In this document: positions 10,809 to 21,589 of the stretch, piece after piece
How positions within the stretch are numbered: the stretch's first letter is position 1
Layout of the letters: every line of letters begins with the position of its first letter
Assembly: GCA_958430865.1 (NCBI GenBank)
Contig: CAUDNR010004231.1
Span: 1 to 53,614 of the forward strand
Length of the DNA: 53,614 bases
Direction of reading: 5' to 3'
Source of the DNA: Entrophospora sp. SA101
Taxonomy: Eukaryota > Glomeromycota > Glomeromycetes > Entrophosporales > Entrophosporaceae
Translations under genes and position numbers: made by a program
Notes under the pieces: generated by a model
What the model was told of the DNA's origin: nothing
Database searches by the model: none
Seen by the model: only the letters and a program-made list of their open reading frames with translations

Positions 10809-11515
10809 GGGGTGTTCAAAGTTGTTCTGTTCCTGTTTCCTGTTCCTTGTTACATGGTCAAAATTAAATTTTATTGGCTGATCAGAAGGAACAGGAAACG
10901 GAACAGAGAAACAACAAATCTGTTGTTCACCTTGTTTCCACTTCCAAATTTGGAAACGATTTAAAAAAATAAAAAATAAAAAATAAAAATAAAAAAATGA
11001 AAACAAGAAAACAAGAATATCATAAAATAGCTTCTACTAATAATAATGTACAACAGCCTTGTCCAGTTCAAAGAGTAGCTTCTACCAATGACATGCAGCA
11101 GCAACAAAGCATTTATCCGGTTCAGTTAACTTCTACTAATAATAATGACATGCAATAACAAAACATTTATCCAGTTCAAAAAGTAGCGTCTGTTAATAAT
11201 GACAAACAACAACAACCACAAAGCATTAATCCAGTTCAAAAGGAAACTCCTTCTACTAAGAATATGACATGCAACAACAACAAAGCATTTATACATTTCA
11301 AAAGGCAATTTCTACTACTAATAATGATGAACAACAACAACAAACCATTTATCCAGTTCAAAAGATAAAAAAATGTGTAAATTTTATTGTGTAGATCGGT
11401 CCCAAATATAGAAGTTATGGAAATTTCTGCTCAAAGTTGATTCTTATTTCCATTACCTAATAAGGTATTGTACAACAAGGAACAGGAACAGGAACAGAAC
11501 AACTTTGAACACCCC
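10809..11515. mobile_element. 707-bp inverted-repeat transposon with 5-bp target duplication
   Basis: The ends are GGGGTGTTCAAAGTTGTTCT and its exact reverse complement. The arms continue with tandem CAGGAA motifs, (GTTCCTGTTTCCTGTTCC against GGAACAGGAACAGGAAC). The element is bracketed by TTATA at 10804-10808 and 11516-11520. The related repeat R2 carries the uninterrupted TTTGTTATA context, supporting TTATA as target site (a 3-4 bp TAT/TATA reading is also possible). It has no transposase, so it is non-autonomous. Superfamily is unassigned. It carries the Q-rich repeat gene remnant. Confidence 0.85.
10997..11390 (+). pseudogene. Decayed Q-rich repeat protein gene inside the transposon
   Basis: From the ATG at 10997 the plus strand reads MKTRKQEYHKI and then about six imperfect 17-21 residue repeats with consensus ASTNNNDMQQQQSIYPVQKV. 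Repeat 3 is interrupted by an in-frame TAA where the other units have a Gln codon. Repeat 5 carries a one-base loss, after which the pattern continues in the next frame to YPVQKIKKCVNFIV and a stop. I read this as a formerly open frame amplified inside a transposon and now broken. Function unknown. The sequence also resembles a DNA minisatellite, so selection on protein is not proven. Confidence 0.6.
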
Positions 11516-11578
11516 TTATATAATTGGGAAGTGTATTTTCCAAAATTTTTTGGTGATCAATGTTGAAATTCTATATAT

Positions 11579-12127
11579 TAATAAAATTAGCCACAAATCT
11601 TAATTTTAACCCTTTTTTGCTCACCAATCTCCACCAAATTTGAGACACAGCTTTTTTAGGACTTATTCCTTCTTTTGGAAAAAAATTAGGAGAGGTTATT
11701 AATAAATAGAAAAAAATCTTGGTGTTAAAGTTTATCAACCAAATTACATTTGGAAATTAATTATCTATTTTTGGTCATTGCTCCTGATAATTTTCTGTCC
11801 ACATTTTTTCCTTTTTGTGTATTGATAAATAAATTTATCAAAATTTAATGTTTTTTGAAGTTTTTTGCCATTTTCAGTAAACTTTAATAAACAACAATCC
11901 ACATAAAACTATACCTATATGAAAACTTACAATATTTTACATCTTTTCAACCACTCACCAAGTTTATAAAGGTAATATTGGTTAAAAATCTTAGCTTTGA
12001 AATAAAAAGTAATGCTGTTTTTGAATAAACATAGCTTGACATAGAGAGCCTCTATCAAGATGGGAGAGAGCTCGTTAGAAAGCTATAGTTTTATTTTTGA
12101 TTAATAATGATGTTTGAATTTGTTATA
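11579..12127 (+). repeat. Internal repeat R2 (about 550 bp)
   Basis: Partner of R1, with the same start (TAATAAAATTAGCCACAAA) and end (TTTGAATTTGTTATA). It continues into AAAATAATGAG, giving the empty version of the transposon target. Downstream, a string ending in AAGGTTTGACTG followed by TA at 12323-12324 resembles the end of a pogo-type MITE whose other end I did not find. Confidence 0.8.
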
Positions 12128-12661
12128 AAAATAATGAGATATTTTAAAAACTGATTTGTTACACAAGTTGAATTTTTTATTTTATATATGTAATTACAAT
12201 TCCTGTGACATATTGTTTGACTGTTATATTCCAATTTATATATAAAATTCGTTGAAACAAAAATTTTTAATTAATAAAAAAGGGGGGACAGAACCAAAAT
12301 TTGTTGAAACAAGGTTTGACTGTAGTATTTCTTTATTGAATGTTTTTAATACATATGCTTGTTTTTTCATTATATTATTTACTTTTCAACTTTTCATTGA
12401 CTTCATCAAATCAACACTTCACCTTTGATCATGAATTATCATCCATTATAACAATAACAATATAGAGTTTATTGCACCAAGCTGAGAATTAATATTTATA
12501 TTTTGTAAAACAAATAAAATGAATAGTTTGAATAAAATGAATAATAACAATGATCCTAATAAGTAAAATTTTAATCTACACATGTAACTGGAAAATTGCC
12601 AATTCCCATAATTTTTATCATTCTAAAACTATCAGAATGCCCAGAATTTTATAATAGGATT

Positions 12662-13016
12662 TTACACCCTGTTTTGGAGGTAGTTTTGACTGGAAGCCTT
12701 AATTTCATCTCTGTTATTAATTAATTCATTTTTCAAAAAATACACTTTTTCTATAAGGTCTTTCTTTACTTTCCATTCATTATCTTCTTCGTCCTCCTTA
12801 TCCTCATCCATGATTTCTATCCAATTATCAGGTAAAATATTCAATTCTTTAGGTTTAGTTGAAAAAAAAAAACTTTGTAATCTTTGAAATTTCTGCAGCA
12901 GCTTTAGTAAGAGTGTCACCTGGATCATTCTTATCATAATAAGTGTGCTTTGGTGCTTTACCTTTCATATATTTGCCTCCTTTCTGCTTTTCCAATTGTA
13001 CATCATTTTCCCACAT
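12662..13016 (-). pseudogene. Small unrecognised gene, broken at an 11-T tract (copy 1)
   Basis: On the minus strand a frame starts at Met 13016 (MWENDVQLEKQKGGKYMKG, then APKHTYYDKNDPGDTL) and meets a T11 tract at 12862-12872. Read with one T fewer, the frame continues as STKPKELNILPDNWIEI, an acidic linker (DEDKEDEEDNEW) and a Lys/Glu-rich segment predicted to be helical, ending at the TGA/TAG near 12662. Both unit copies have eleven T, so this is not an isolated read error in one copy. It may be a true pseudogene, a programmed slip or a small gene with an unrecognised intron. Family unknown. Confidence 0.45.
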
Positions 13017-13442
13017 TAACTATAATGATTTATCAATTAAATCACCCAAAAACCACTTGCTCTTGTTCCATTTCTTCTTCTCCCTAACCCTCCATTATTA
13101 TCAATTTATCCAATTCTTTCTCTTCATCATCAACTTTATTATTAGTATTACATATTTTCTTTGTTCTGTACTTACCCTTTGTATCTCTTCATTTTTGAAT
13201 TTTTTGCAAGTCTAGTTTTAAGTTGAGAATTTCTTTTTTTTGGTCAGTCCCTTTTAAATATACAGAACCTATGTGACATAAGAATTAAATTTTTAGAAAT
13301 AATTGGCAAACACTACCACCCACCCCTAGCCCACAAATTTTAATCATTATATTATTGATTATAATTATCCAGGGGCCTCGGCCAACCCTGGATTTATGTA
13401 TCTGCACATTTTTGTGTTACTGATTCAGAAATTTTTTTTTTA

Positions 13443-14417
13443 ATGGACAGACAAACTTACACTCAGAAGAGGAATGCGACTGGTCATCATGCTAAAACTA
13501 ACACCGATGAACATATTTTTTCAAGCTCTCTTGACGATTACGAAATCCATAAAAATAGGCCTATAGGTGTAGTATTTAACAATTATTTATTATACTTAGG
13601 ATTAATAAATCAAACTTAGATGTTTAACAACGAGTTTATACTTTTAAATATGCTTTATAGGATATGGCGCGTCTGCCGTTGTATATAGTGCCTTATATAA
13701 GCCACTTAACAAGAAAGTAGCTGTCAAAATTATTGATTTCGATTATTTTGAACGAAATCAAATTGATGAAGTTAGGGTGTGTAAAAATTGAAATTCATAT
13801 ATAGTGTATGGTTTAGATCTTGCTTATAATTACTAAAGAACAAAATCATAATAATTACGTACTTTTTGATTTTGTGTATACATAATATTTATAGAGAGAA
13901 ACGCAATTAATGTCCTTGTCAAAACATCAAAACGTATTAAGAGTTTATTGCTCTTTTGTCAACGAATCAAAGTTATATATTATAACACCATACATGTCAG
14001 CTGGTATGCTTTTACTTAATAAAGAATTAATTGGTTTTTTTTAAAAAAGAATAAGCATCTTAAAGTCATTCGCCATAATCAATTAGGTTCCTGCTCAGAT
14101 ATTATGAAGTCTTCATATCCTGAGGGGCTGGAAGAGACAATTATAGCCACCATTTTGAAACAAGCACTTCAAGGATTAGATTATCTACATAGAAATGGTC
14201 ATATTCACAGGTAGATCATATTATAATAATTTGATAATTGGTAATAAAGTTTTGTTAATTTGAATCTATTGTTTTGTATGAATTAATTAGGGATGTAAAA
14301 GCTGGTAATCTTTTGGTGGATGAAGATGGATCAGTATTACTTGCTGACTTTGGTGTGGCGTCTTCTCTAACTGAAAATGGTGAAAGGAAAGGACTTCGGA
14401 AAACTTTTGTTGGAACG
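13443..14417 (+). pseudogene. Truncated Ste20/OSR1-type kinase gene, exons 1-5 only (copy 1)
   Basis: Exons 13443-13566, 13661-13776, 13895-14003, 14087-14210 and 14291-14417 encode the first 200 residues of the kinase whose complete copy lies at 18344-20726. Present: glycine loop [10 protein letters not shown], catalytic Lys in [16 protein letters not shown] and DFG. The sequence departs from the complete copy inside intron 5 (after 14445), so the activation-segment end (TPCWMAPE), the C lobe and the tail are missing. Reading on gives about 20 intron-coded residues before a stop. One difference from copy 2 changes Phe to Leu after KII D. It cannot make an active kinase. It could give a dominant-negative fragment or simply be dead, or an assembly duplicate. 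Confidence 0.85.
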
Positions 14418-14445
14418 GTATATTGTAAATTATTTATTAAATACA

Positions 14446-14701
14446 GTGGAAGTAACTTAATATTTTCATCTCTAATTCTGTGAGAAGGATCTCGTTTTGT
14501 TGGAGGTGAAAAGTTGGCTAACTGCCCCATTGTATCAAGCATGGCACAAAGGAACCCATGTTTGACCCATACAATATCCTTTATAGAATGACGAATTATT
14601 CTAAAAGGTGATAATACATTGTCACCTTTGTCAGAGAGCAATTGATATAGAGTTTCTTAAAAATTTTATAACTTTGGAAACAGAATAGCCACAGAAGAAA
14701 T
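14446..14701. other. 256-bp unique junction between the tandem units
   Basis: This sequence is absent at the corresponding places of the other copy. The minus strand is open through it from 14641 (LSDKGDNVLSPFRII, then VWVKHGFLCAMLDTMGQL) and runs into the reverse strand of kinase exon 5. The plus strand also reads GGEKLANCPIVSSMAQ. It looks like a scrap of a different gene inserted at the breakpoint. I do not recognise it. Confidence 0.6.
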
Positions 14702-15709
14702 CCAAAATGATTATTACTCCTGAGAACCTGATCTACAACGTAACAACGCAAATTTTTGTGTTTACAATAAATTTTTAGAAATTGTGTTAATAAACATCTA
14801 GAATTTTGACAAAAATTACATTTAGTAATATGCAAGCACATCAATGTTACAAGTATTTGCAAAAAATAGCGTTGTTACGTTGTAAACACATATTTTGGGA
14901 ATACAAAACACTTTTCAGAATTGGAAAAACCATCTGTATGTTGAGTTATAAAAATTTCTGTAAAGGTGATTTTTCTTAATTGATAAATAATAATTTCGCA
15001 TTTGTTAATTATTATAAAAATGATCGGCAAAAATCTTTACTATTTGATTTTATTATTTGATTTCCCCTATGTTTGTGACTATACTAATATCTAACACCCC
15101 AATGACACATGTACATACACTATGTGTTTGCTAAGAAATTTTCTACTATTAAATATACCACGTGATTCCCCCTACCCTTAATAAAATTAGCCACAAACCT
15201 TAATTTTAACCCTTTTTTGCTCACCAATCTCCACCAAACTTGAGACACAAATTTTTCAAGACTTATTCCTTCTTTTTAAAAAAATTAGGAAATCTTGGTG
15301 TTAAAGTTTATCAACCAAATTACCACATTTGGAAATTAATTATCTATGACTTCTGATAATCTCCTGCCCGCAATTTTTTCCTTTTTGTGTATTTATTGAT
15401 AAATAAATTTATCAAAATTTAATATGTTTTTGGAGTTTTTTGCCATTTTCAGTAAACTTTAATAAACAACAATCCACATAAAACTATACCTAAATGAAAA
15501 CTTACAGTATTTTACATCTCTTCAACCACTCACCAAGTTTGTAAAGGTAATATTGGTAAAAAATCTTAGCTTTGAAATAAAAAGTAATGCTGTTTTTGAA
15601 TAAATATAGCTTGACATAAAGAGCCTTTATAAATATGGAGAGGGCTCATTAGAAAGCTATAATGTCATAGTTTTATCTTTGATTAATAATGATGTTTGAA
15701 TTTGTTATA

Positions 15710-16416
15710 GGGGTGTTCAAAGTTGTTCTGTTCCTGTTTCCTGTTCCTTGTTACATGGTCAAAATTAAATTTTATTGGCTGATCAGAAGGAACAGGAAAC
15801 GGAACAGAGAAACAACAAATCTGTTGTTCACCTTGTTTCCACTTCCAAATTTGGAAACGATTTAAAAAAATAAAAAATAAAAAATAAAAATAAAAAAATG
15901 AAAACAAGAAAACAAGAATATCATAAAATAGCTTCTACTAATAATAATGTACAACAGCCTTGTCCAGTTCAAAGAGTAGCTTCTACCAATGACATGCAGC
16001 AGCAACAAAGCATTTATCCGGTTCAGTTAACTTCTACTAATAATAATGACATGCAATAACAAAACATTTATCCAGTTCAAAAAGTAGCGTCTGTTAATAA
16101 TGACAAACAACAACAACCACAAAGCATTAATCCAGTTCAAAAGGAAACTCCTTCTACTAAGAATATGACATGCAACAACAACAAAGCATTTATACATTTC
16201 AAAAGGCAATTTCTACTACTAATAATGATGAACAACAACAACAAACCATTTATCCAGTTCAAAAGATAAAAAAATGTGTAAATTTTATTGTGTAGATCGG
16301 TCCCAAATATAGAAGTTATGGAAATTTCTGCTCAAAGTTGATTCTTATTTCCATTACCTAATAAGGTATTGTACAACAAGGAACAGGAACAGGAACAGAA
16401 CAACTTTGAACACCCC
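15710..16416. mobile_element. 707-bp inverted-repeat transposon (second copy, by unit duplication)
   Basis: Same element as 10809-11515, carried along with the unit and flanked by the same TTATA. Its copy of the Q-rich repeat gene (from 15898) has the same stop and the same frame break, so the decay came before the unit duplication. Confidence 0.85.
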
Positions 16417-17562
16417 TTATATAATTGGGAAGTGTATTTTCCAAAATTTTTTGGTGATCAATGTTGAAATTCTATATATTAATAAAATTAGCCACAAATC
16501 TTAATTTTAACCCTTTTTTGCTCACCAATCTCCACCAAATTTGAGACACAGCTTTTTTAGGACTTATTCCTTCTTTTGGAAAAAAATTAGGAGAGGTTAT
16601 TAATAAATAGAAAAAAATCTTGGTGTTAAAGTTTATCAACCAAATTACATTTGGAAATTAATTATCTATTTTTGGTCATTGCTCCTGATAATTTTCTGTC
16701 CACATTTTTTCCTTTTTGTGTATTGATAAATAAATTTATCAAAATTTAATGTTTTTTGAAGTTTTTTGCCATTTTCAGTAAACTTTAATAAACAACAATC
16801 CACATAAAACTATACCTATATGAAAACTTACAATATTTTACATCTTTTCAACCACTCACCAAGTTTATAAAGGTAATATTGGTTAAAAATCTTAGCTTTG
16901 AAATAAAAAGTAATGCTGTTTTTGAATAAACATAGCTTGACATAGAGAGCCTCTATCAAGATGGGAGAGAGCTCGTTAGAAAGCTATAGTTTTATTTTTG
17001 ATTAATAATGATGTTTGAATTTGTTATAAAAATAATGAGATATTTTAAAAACTGATTTGTTACACAAGTTGAATTTTTTATTTTATATATGTAATTACAA
17101 TTCCTGTGACATATTGTTTGACTGTTATATTCCAATTTATATATAAAATTCGTTGAAACAAAAATTTTTAATTAATAAAAAAGGGGGGACAGAACCAAAA
17201 TTTGTTGAAACAAGGTTTGACTGTAGTATTTCTTTATTGAATGTTTTTAATACATATGCTTGTTTTTTCATTATATTATTTACTTTTCAACTTTTCATTG
17301 ACTTCATCAAATCAACACTTCACCTTTGATCATGAATTATCATCCATTATAACAATAACAATATAGAGTTTATTGCACCAAGCTGAGAATTAATATTTAT
17401 ATTTTGTAAAACAAATAAAATGAATAGTTTGAATAAAATGAATAATAACAATGATCCTAATAAGTAAAATTTTAATCTACACATGTAACTGGAAAATTGC
17501 CAATTCCCATAATTTTTATCATTCTAAAACTATCAGAATGCCCAGAATTTTATAATAGGATT

Positions 17563-17917
17563 TTACACCCTGTTTTGGAGGTAGTTTTGACTGGAAGCCT
17601 TAATTTCATCTCTGTTATTAATTAATTCATTTTTCAAAAAATACACTTTTTCTATAAGGTCTTTCTTTACTTTCCATTCATTATCTTCTTCGTCCTCCTT
17701 ATCCTCATCCATGATTTCTATCCAATTATCAGGTAAAATATTCAATTCTTTAGGTTTAGTTGAAAAAAAAAAACTTTGTAATCTTTGAAATTTCTGCAGC
17801 AGCTTTAGTAAGAGTGTCACCTGGATCATTCTTATCATAATAAGTGTGCTTTGGTGCTTTACCTTTCATATATTTGCCTCCTTTCTGCTTTTCCAATTGT
17901 ACATCATTTTCCCACAT
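17563..17917 (-). pseudogene. Small unrecognised gene, broken at an 11-T tract (copy 2)
   Basis: Second copy of the gene at 12662-13016 with the same T11 tract and the same two-frame structure. I noticed no difference from copy 1 in this part. Confidence 0.45.
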
Positions 17918-18343
17918 TAACTATAATGATTTATCAATTAAATCACCCAAAAACCACTTGCTCTTGTTCCATTTCTTCTTCTCCCTAACCCTCCATTATT
18001 ATCAATTTATCCAATTCTTTCTCTTCATCATCAACTTTATTATTAGTATTACATATTTTCTTTGTTCTGTACTTACCCTTTGTATCTCTTCATTTTTGAA
18101 TTTTTTGCAAGTCTAGTTTTAAGTTGAGAATTTCTTTTTTTTGGTCAGTCCCTTTTAAATATACAGAACCTATGTGACATAAGAATTAAATTTTTAGAAA
18201 TAATTGGCAAACACTACCACCCACCCCTAGCCCACAAATTTTAATCATTATATTATTGATTATAATTATCCAGGGGCCTCGGCCAACCCTGGATTTATGT
18301 ATCTGCACATTTTTGTGTTACTGATTCAGAAATTTTTTTTTTA

Positions 18344-20726
18344 ATGGACAGACAAACTTACACTCAGAAGAGGAATGCGACTGGTCATCATGCTAAAACT
18401 AACACCGATGAACATATTTTTTCAAGCTCTCTTGACGATTACGAAATCCATAAAAATAGGCCTATAGGTGTAGTATTTAACAATTATTTATTATACTTAG
18501 GATTAATAAATCAAACTTAGATGTTTAACAACGAGTTTATACTTTTAAATATGCTTTATAGGATATGGCGCGTCTGCCGTTGTATATAGTGCCTTATATA
18601 AGCCACTTAACAAGAAAGTAGCTGTCAAAATTATTGATTTGGATTATTTTGAACGAAATCAAATTGATGAAGTTAGGGTGTGTAAAAATTGAAATTCATA
18701 TATAGTGTATGGTTTAGATCTTGCTTATAATTACTAAAGAACAAAATCATAATAATTACGTACTTTTTGATTTTGTGTATACATAATATTTATAGAGAGA
18801 AACGCAATTAATGTCCTTGTCAAAACATCAAAACGTATTAAGAGTTTATTGCTCTTTTGTCAACGAATCAAAGTTATATATTATAACACCATACATGTCA
18901 GCTGGTATGCTTTTACTTAATAAAGAATTAATTGGTTTTTTTTAAAAAAGAATAAGCATCTTAAAGTCATTCGCCATAATCAATTAGGTTCCTGCTCAGA
19001 TATTATGAAGTCTTCATATCCTGAGGGGCTGGAAGAGACAATTATAGCCACCATTTTGAAACAAGCACTTCAAGGATTAGATTATCTACATAGAAATGGT
19101 CATATTCACAGGTAGATCATATTATAATAATTTGATAATTGGTAATAAAGTTTTGTTAATTTGAATCTATTGTTTTGTATGAATTAATTAGGGATGTAAA
19201 AGCTGGTAATCTTTTGGTGGATGAAGATGGATCAGTATTACTTGCTGACTTTGGTGTGGCGTCTTCTCTAACTGAAAATGGTGAAAGGAAAGGACTTCGG
19301 AAAACTTTTGTTGGAACGGTATATTGTAAATTATTTATTAAATACATGCATTTGTATTTGTAATACATTAAAAATTATCATCGACATTATTAATTTAGCC
19401 ATGTTGGATGGCACCTGAAGTTATGGAACATGAAGGAGGATATGATTATAAGGCTGATATTTGGTCTTTTGGAATAACCTCTCTTGAATTAGCAACAGGT
19501 CATGCACCTTTTGCAAAATATCCACCACTAAAAGTAATTGAATAATGAATCAAAGGAATAAAAATTTTTTTTTATAAATTATTTTTAAATGATTTATTAT
19601 TATTAGGTTATCATGGTGACACTATCAAACGATCCCCCCACTCTTGAAAGAGATTCAACTAAACATAAATATTCAAAATCGTTTAAAGAAATGATAGATT
19701 CATGTTTGCAAAAAGATCCAACAAAAAGGTATTTGAAATTAACTAATTATTATTCAAAATATTATTATTTATTAAAATTTAAATTATTATTATTATTACT
19801 ATATTGGTTAGGCCCAGTGCAGAGAAATTGTTGAGCCATTCTTTTTTTAGGCAAGCTAAAAAAAAGGAATACTTGTATAGTAAATTATTGCAAAGTTTAC
19901 CACCATTAGAAGATCGGCCACACAAAAGTATAATTAATTTATTGAAATTATTATTTTCTATAAACATATGAAATTTAATGTTACTATAAAAACTTTGTTT
20001 ATTCTAGGGGTTCAGCAAAAGCCTATTAGCTATACTAAAGGAGTTACATGGGATTTTGCTATTGATAGTGAATATCGAAACGAAGATACATTAATTGAGA
20101 CAGAAGATATGAAAGTAAAACAAGACAAAAAAGCTGTAAAATTTACAATGCAATCTGAAGAATCTGAAATTGATAATTCAACTAATACTCTGCCAAAAAA
20201 ATCCAGATTTTCAGTCGAAGGACAACCACAATCAGAAGAGATTATAAAAGGAAGATTCAGTATCATTGAAAGTAATTCATCGAAGGAAAAATCAACCCCA
20301 ATAAATTTACCAACTGAATCGGATAGTAATGGTCAAAAAATATCTTCGGTGCAAGAACAATCTAATGAAAGTTTATCAGGTGACACTTAAATAATGGTAT
20401 TTGCTTTACATTATGCAAATTATTTTGATTTTGAATGGTGTTTAAATAATTTCTAAATGGGAATTTTATGAAAATATTTATATATGTGTATATGAAACAT
20501 AGTTATTCCATCCACAAATACCCCTAATGAAAGTCTTCTCCAGCTCCCTTCATCGCTATCCCGAGATTCCTCTTTACAGAGTGATTCTTCTTCAATTGAG
20601 GAGATTTCTCAAGTCAAAAATAATCGATTCCAATCTGGCAGTAGCATTAATACTGAATCACCTACCATCAAAAATACAGAAAAAATAGTGGGCACTAAAA
20701 AAGGTAGATTTGAAGTATCAAATTGA
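18344..20726 (+). CDS. Ste20-family Ser/Thr kinase, OSR1/SPAK (FRAY) type, complete
   Basis: Ten exons: 18344-18467, 18562-18677, 18796-18904, 18988-19111, 19192-19318, 19399-19533, 19607-19728, 19812-19927, 20008-20379, 20503-20726. They sum to 1,569 nt (522 aa) with all phases consistent. The kinase domain spans about residues 34-300: [10 protein letters not shown] loop, VAVKII Lys, helix-[20 protein letters not shown] catalytic loop, DFGVAS, activation segment with TFVGTPCWMAPE, and [15 protein letters not shown]. This fits the germinal-centre-kinase branch closest to OSR1/SPAK/FRAY. The tail (about 200 residues) is Ser/Glu-rich and has repeated basic-Arg-Phe motifs (KKSRFSV, IKGRFSI, NNRFQSG, KKGRFEV), possibly docking sites. 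A clear OSR1-type CCT/PF2 domain was not seen. Expected role is stress or ion-homeostasis signalling, by family. Confidence 0.9.
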
Positions 20727-20988
20727 TGAATGGATCATCGATTACATAAACAACAATAATAAAAAGATTTTTAATATTTAATATTATTGTTTGATTATTT
20801 ATTATTTATGTTATAAAATATATTCATATGTTATAAAATTTGAATAAAAATGAAACCTTTATCAAGTTTTGTGCCCCAAATTTCCTTTTTTTTTTGATTG
20901 GTCAGAAGGGTCTTAGAGCCGGCCCCAAAATATTCAAAAAAAAATATTAACCGACCGATTCCCATATATTAATTTTTTCTCTTAAAAA

Positions 20989-21487
20989 ATGTCTTCAAAT
21001 CAAGGCTCTTCTTCTTCTAGTAATCAAAATGATAACAACATAAATAATAATACTGGTGATGATAGTGTAAATAAAGGTGAAAGTAGTAAAAAACAACAAC
21101 AGTTGAAATCAAATCAAACACAAAAAGAATCAATACCACAACTTGGTGCTTTAGAAGAAGATGATGAATTTGAAGAATTTGCTGCTGAAGGTAATTGATA
21201 AATATTATTATACAATATTATCAATAATTAAGTAAATTTGCTTTTAATATATTAGATTGGAATGAAACAGAAGAAGATCAAGAAACTCATTTATGGGAAG
21301 ATAATTGGGATGACGAAGATATTGAAGATGATTTTTCCAAACAATTGAGGTTAATAATTTTATAATATTTAATTTCATCTATTTGACGGTTTTGGTTTTT
21401 TTAAAAACTGAGTTTATTAAATTATTATTCAATTGAAGAGCCGAAATTACCAAAGCTACCAATGCACCACAACCAATGAGATATTAA
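20989..21487 (+). CDS. SEM1: 26S proteasome lid subunit SEM1/DSS1
   Basis: Three exons 20989-21190, 21256-21349 and 21439-21487 total 345 nt (114 aa). The C-terminal half is the conserved acidic module: LEEDDEFEEFAAE, DWNETEED, HLWEDNWDDEDIEDDFSKQL and RAEITKA. This is the SEM1/DSS1 signature, the small disordered protein that stabilises the 19S lid and also binds BRCA2-type and TREX-2 complexes. Residues 1-50 are a Ser/Asn/Gln-rich extension longer than in yeast (about 89 aa). It ends 102 bp from the convergent RPA49 gene. Start is the only Met upstream in frame after a typical A-rich leader. Confidence 0.93.
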
Positions 21488-21589
21488 TTTGTTATTTAAA
21501 AAAATAATAATTTTTAATTAGAAAAACAACTTGTACTTGATTAAATTATAATTATATATTTTAAAAATATGTTACAAATTAAAATTAAA

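Larger units (their letters stand above)
9801..14445 (+). repeat. Tandem duplication unit, copy 1 (4,645 bp)
   Basis: This block is repeated at 14702-19346 with a constant offset of 4,901 bp. I noticed only three substitutions (9816 T/C, 9829 T/G, 13740 C/G); I did not align every base. The left edge is the CCAAAATGATTATTA string and the right edge lies inside kinase intron 5, after AAATACA. Contents: a repeat pair, a transposon, a frameshifted small gene and kinase exons 1-5. Confidence 0.95.
14702..19346 (+). repeat. Tandem duplication unit, copy 2 (4,645 bp)
   Basis: Offset +4,901 from copy 1. Everything described in copy 1 recurs here: R1/R2 repeats, transposon, broken Q-rich gene, frameshifted small gene and kinase exons 1-5. 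Here the sequence continues into the rest of the kinase gene, so this copy probably retains the ancestral right flank. Confidence 0.95.

Noticed and set aside
10278..12127. R1/R2 as LTRs of a retrotransposon
   Set aside because: No TG...CA ends, primer-binding site or polypurine tract. A third stand-alone partial copy with different ends does not settle it.
12943..13215. 90-codon plus-strand frame (and its copy at 17844-18116)
   Set aside because: It is a Phe/Leu/Ser-rich shadow over the minus-strand small gene and its flank, with no start context or domain.
14255..14641. 128-codon minus-strand frame as one gene
   Set aside because: Half of it is the reverse strand of kinase exon 5; only the 256-bp junction part might be genuine foreign coding DNA.
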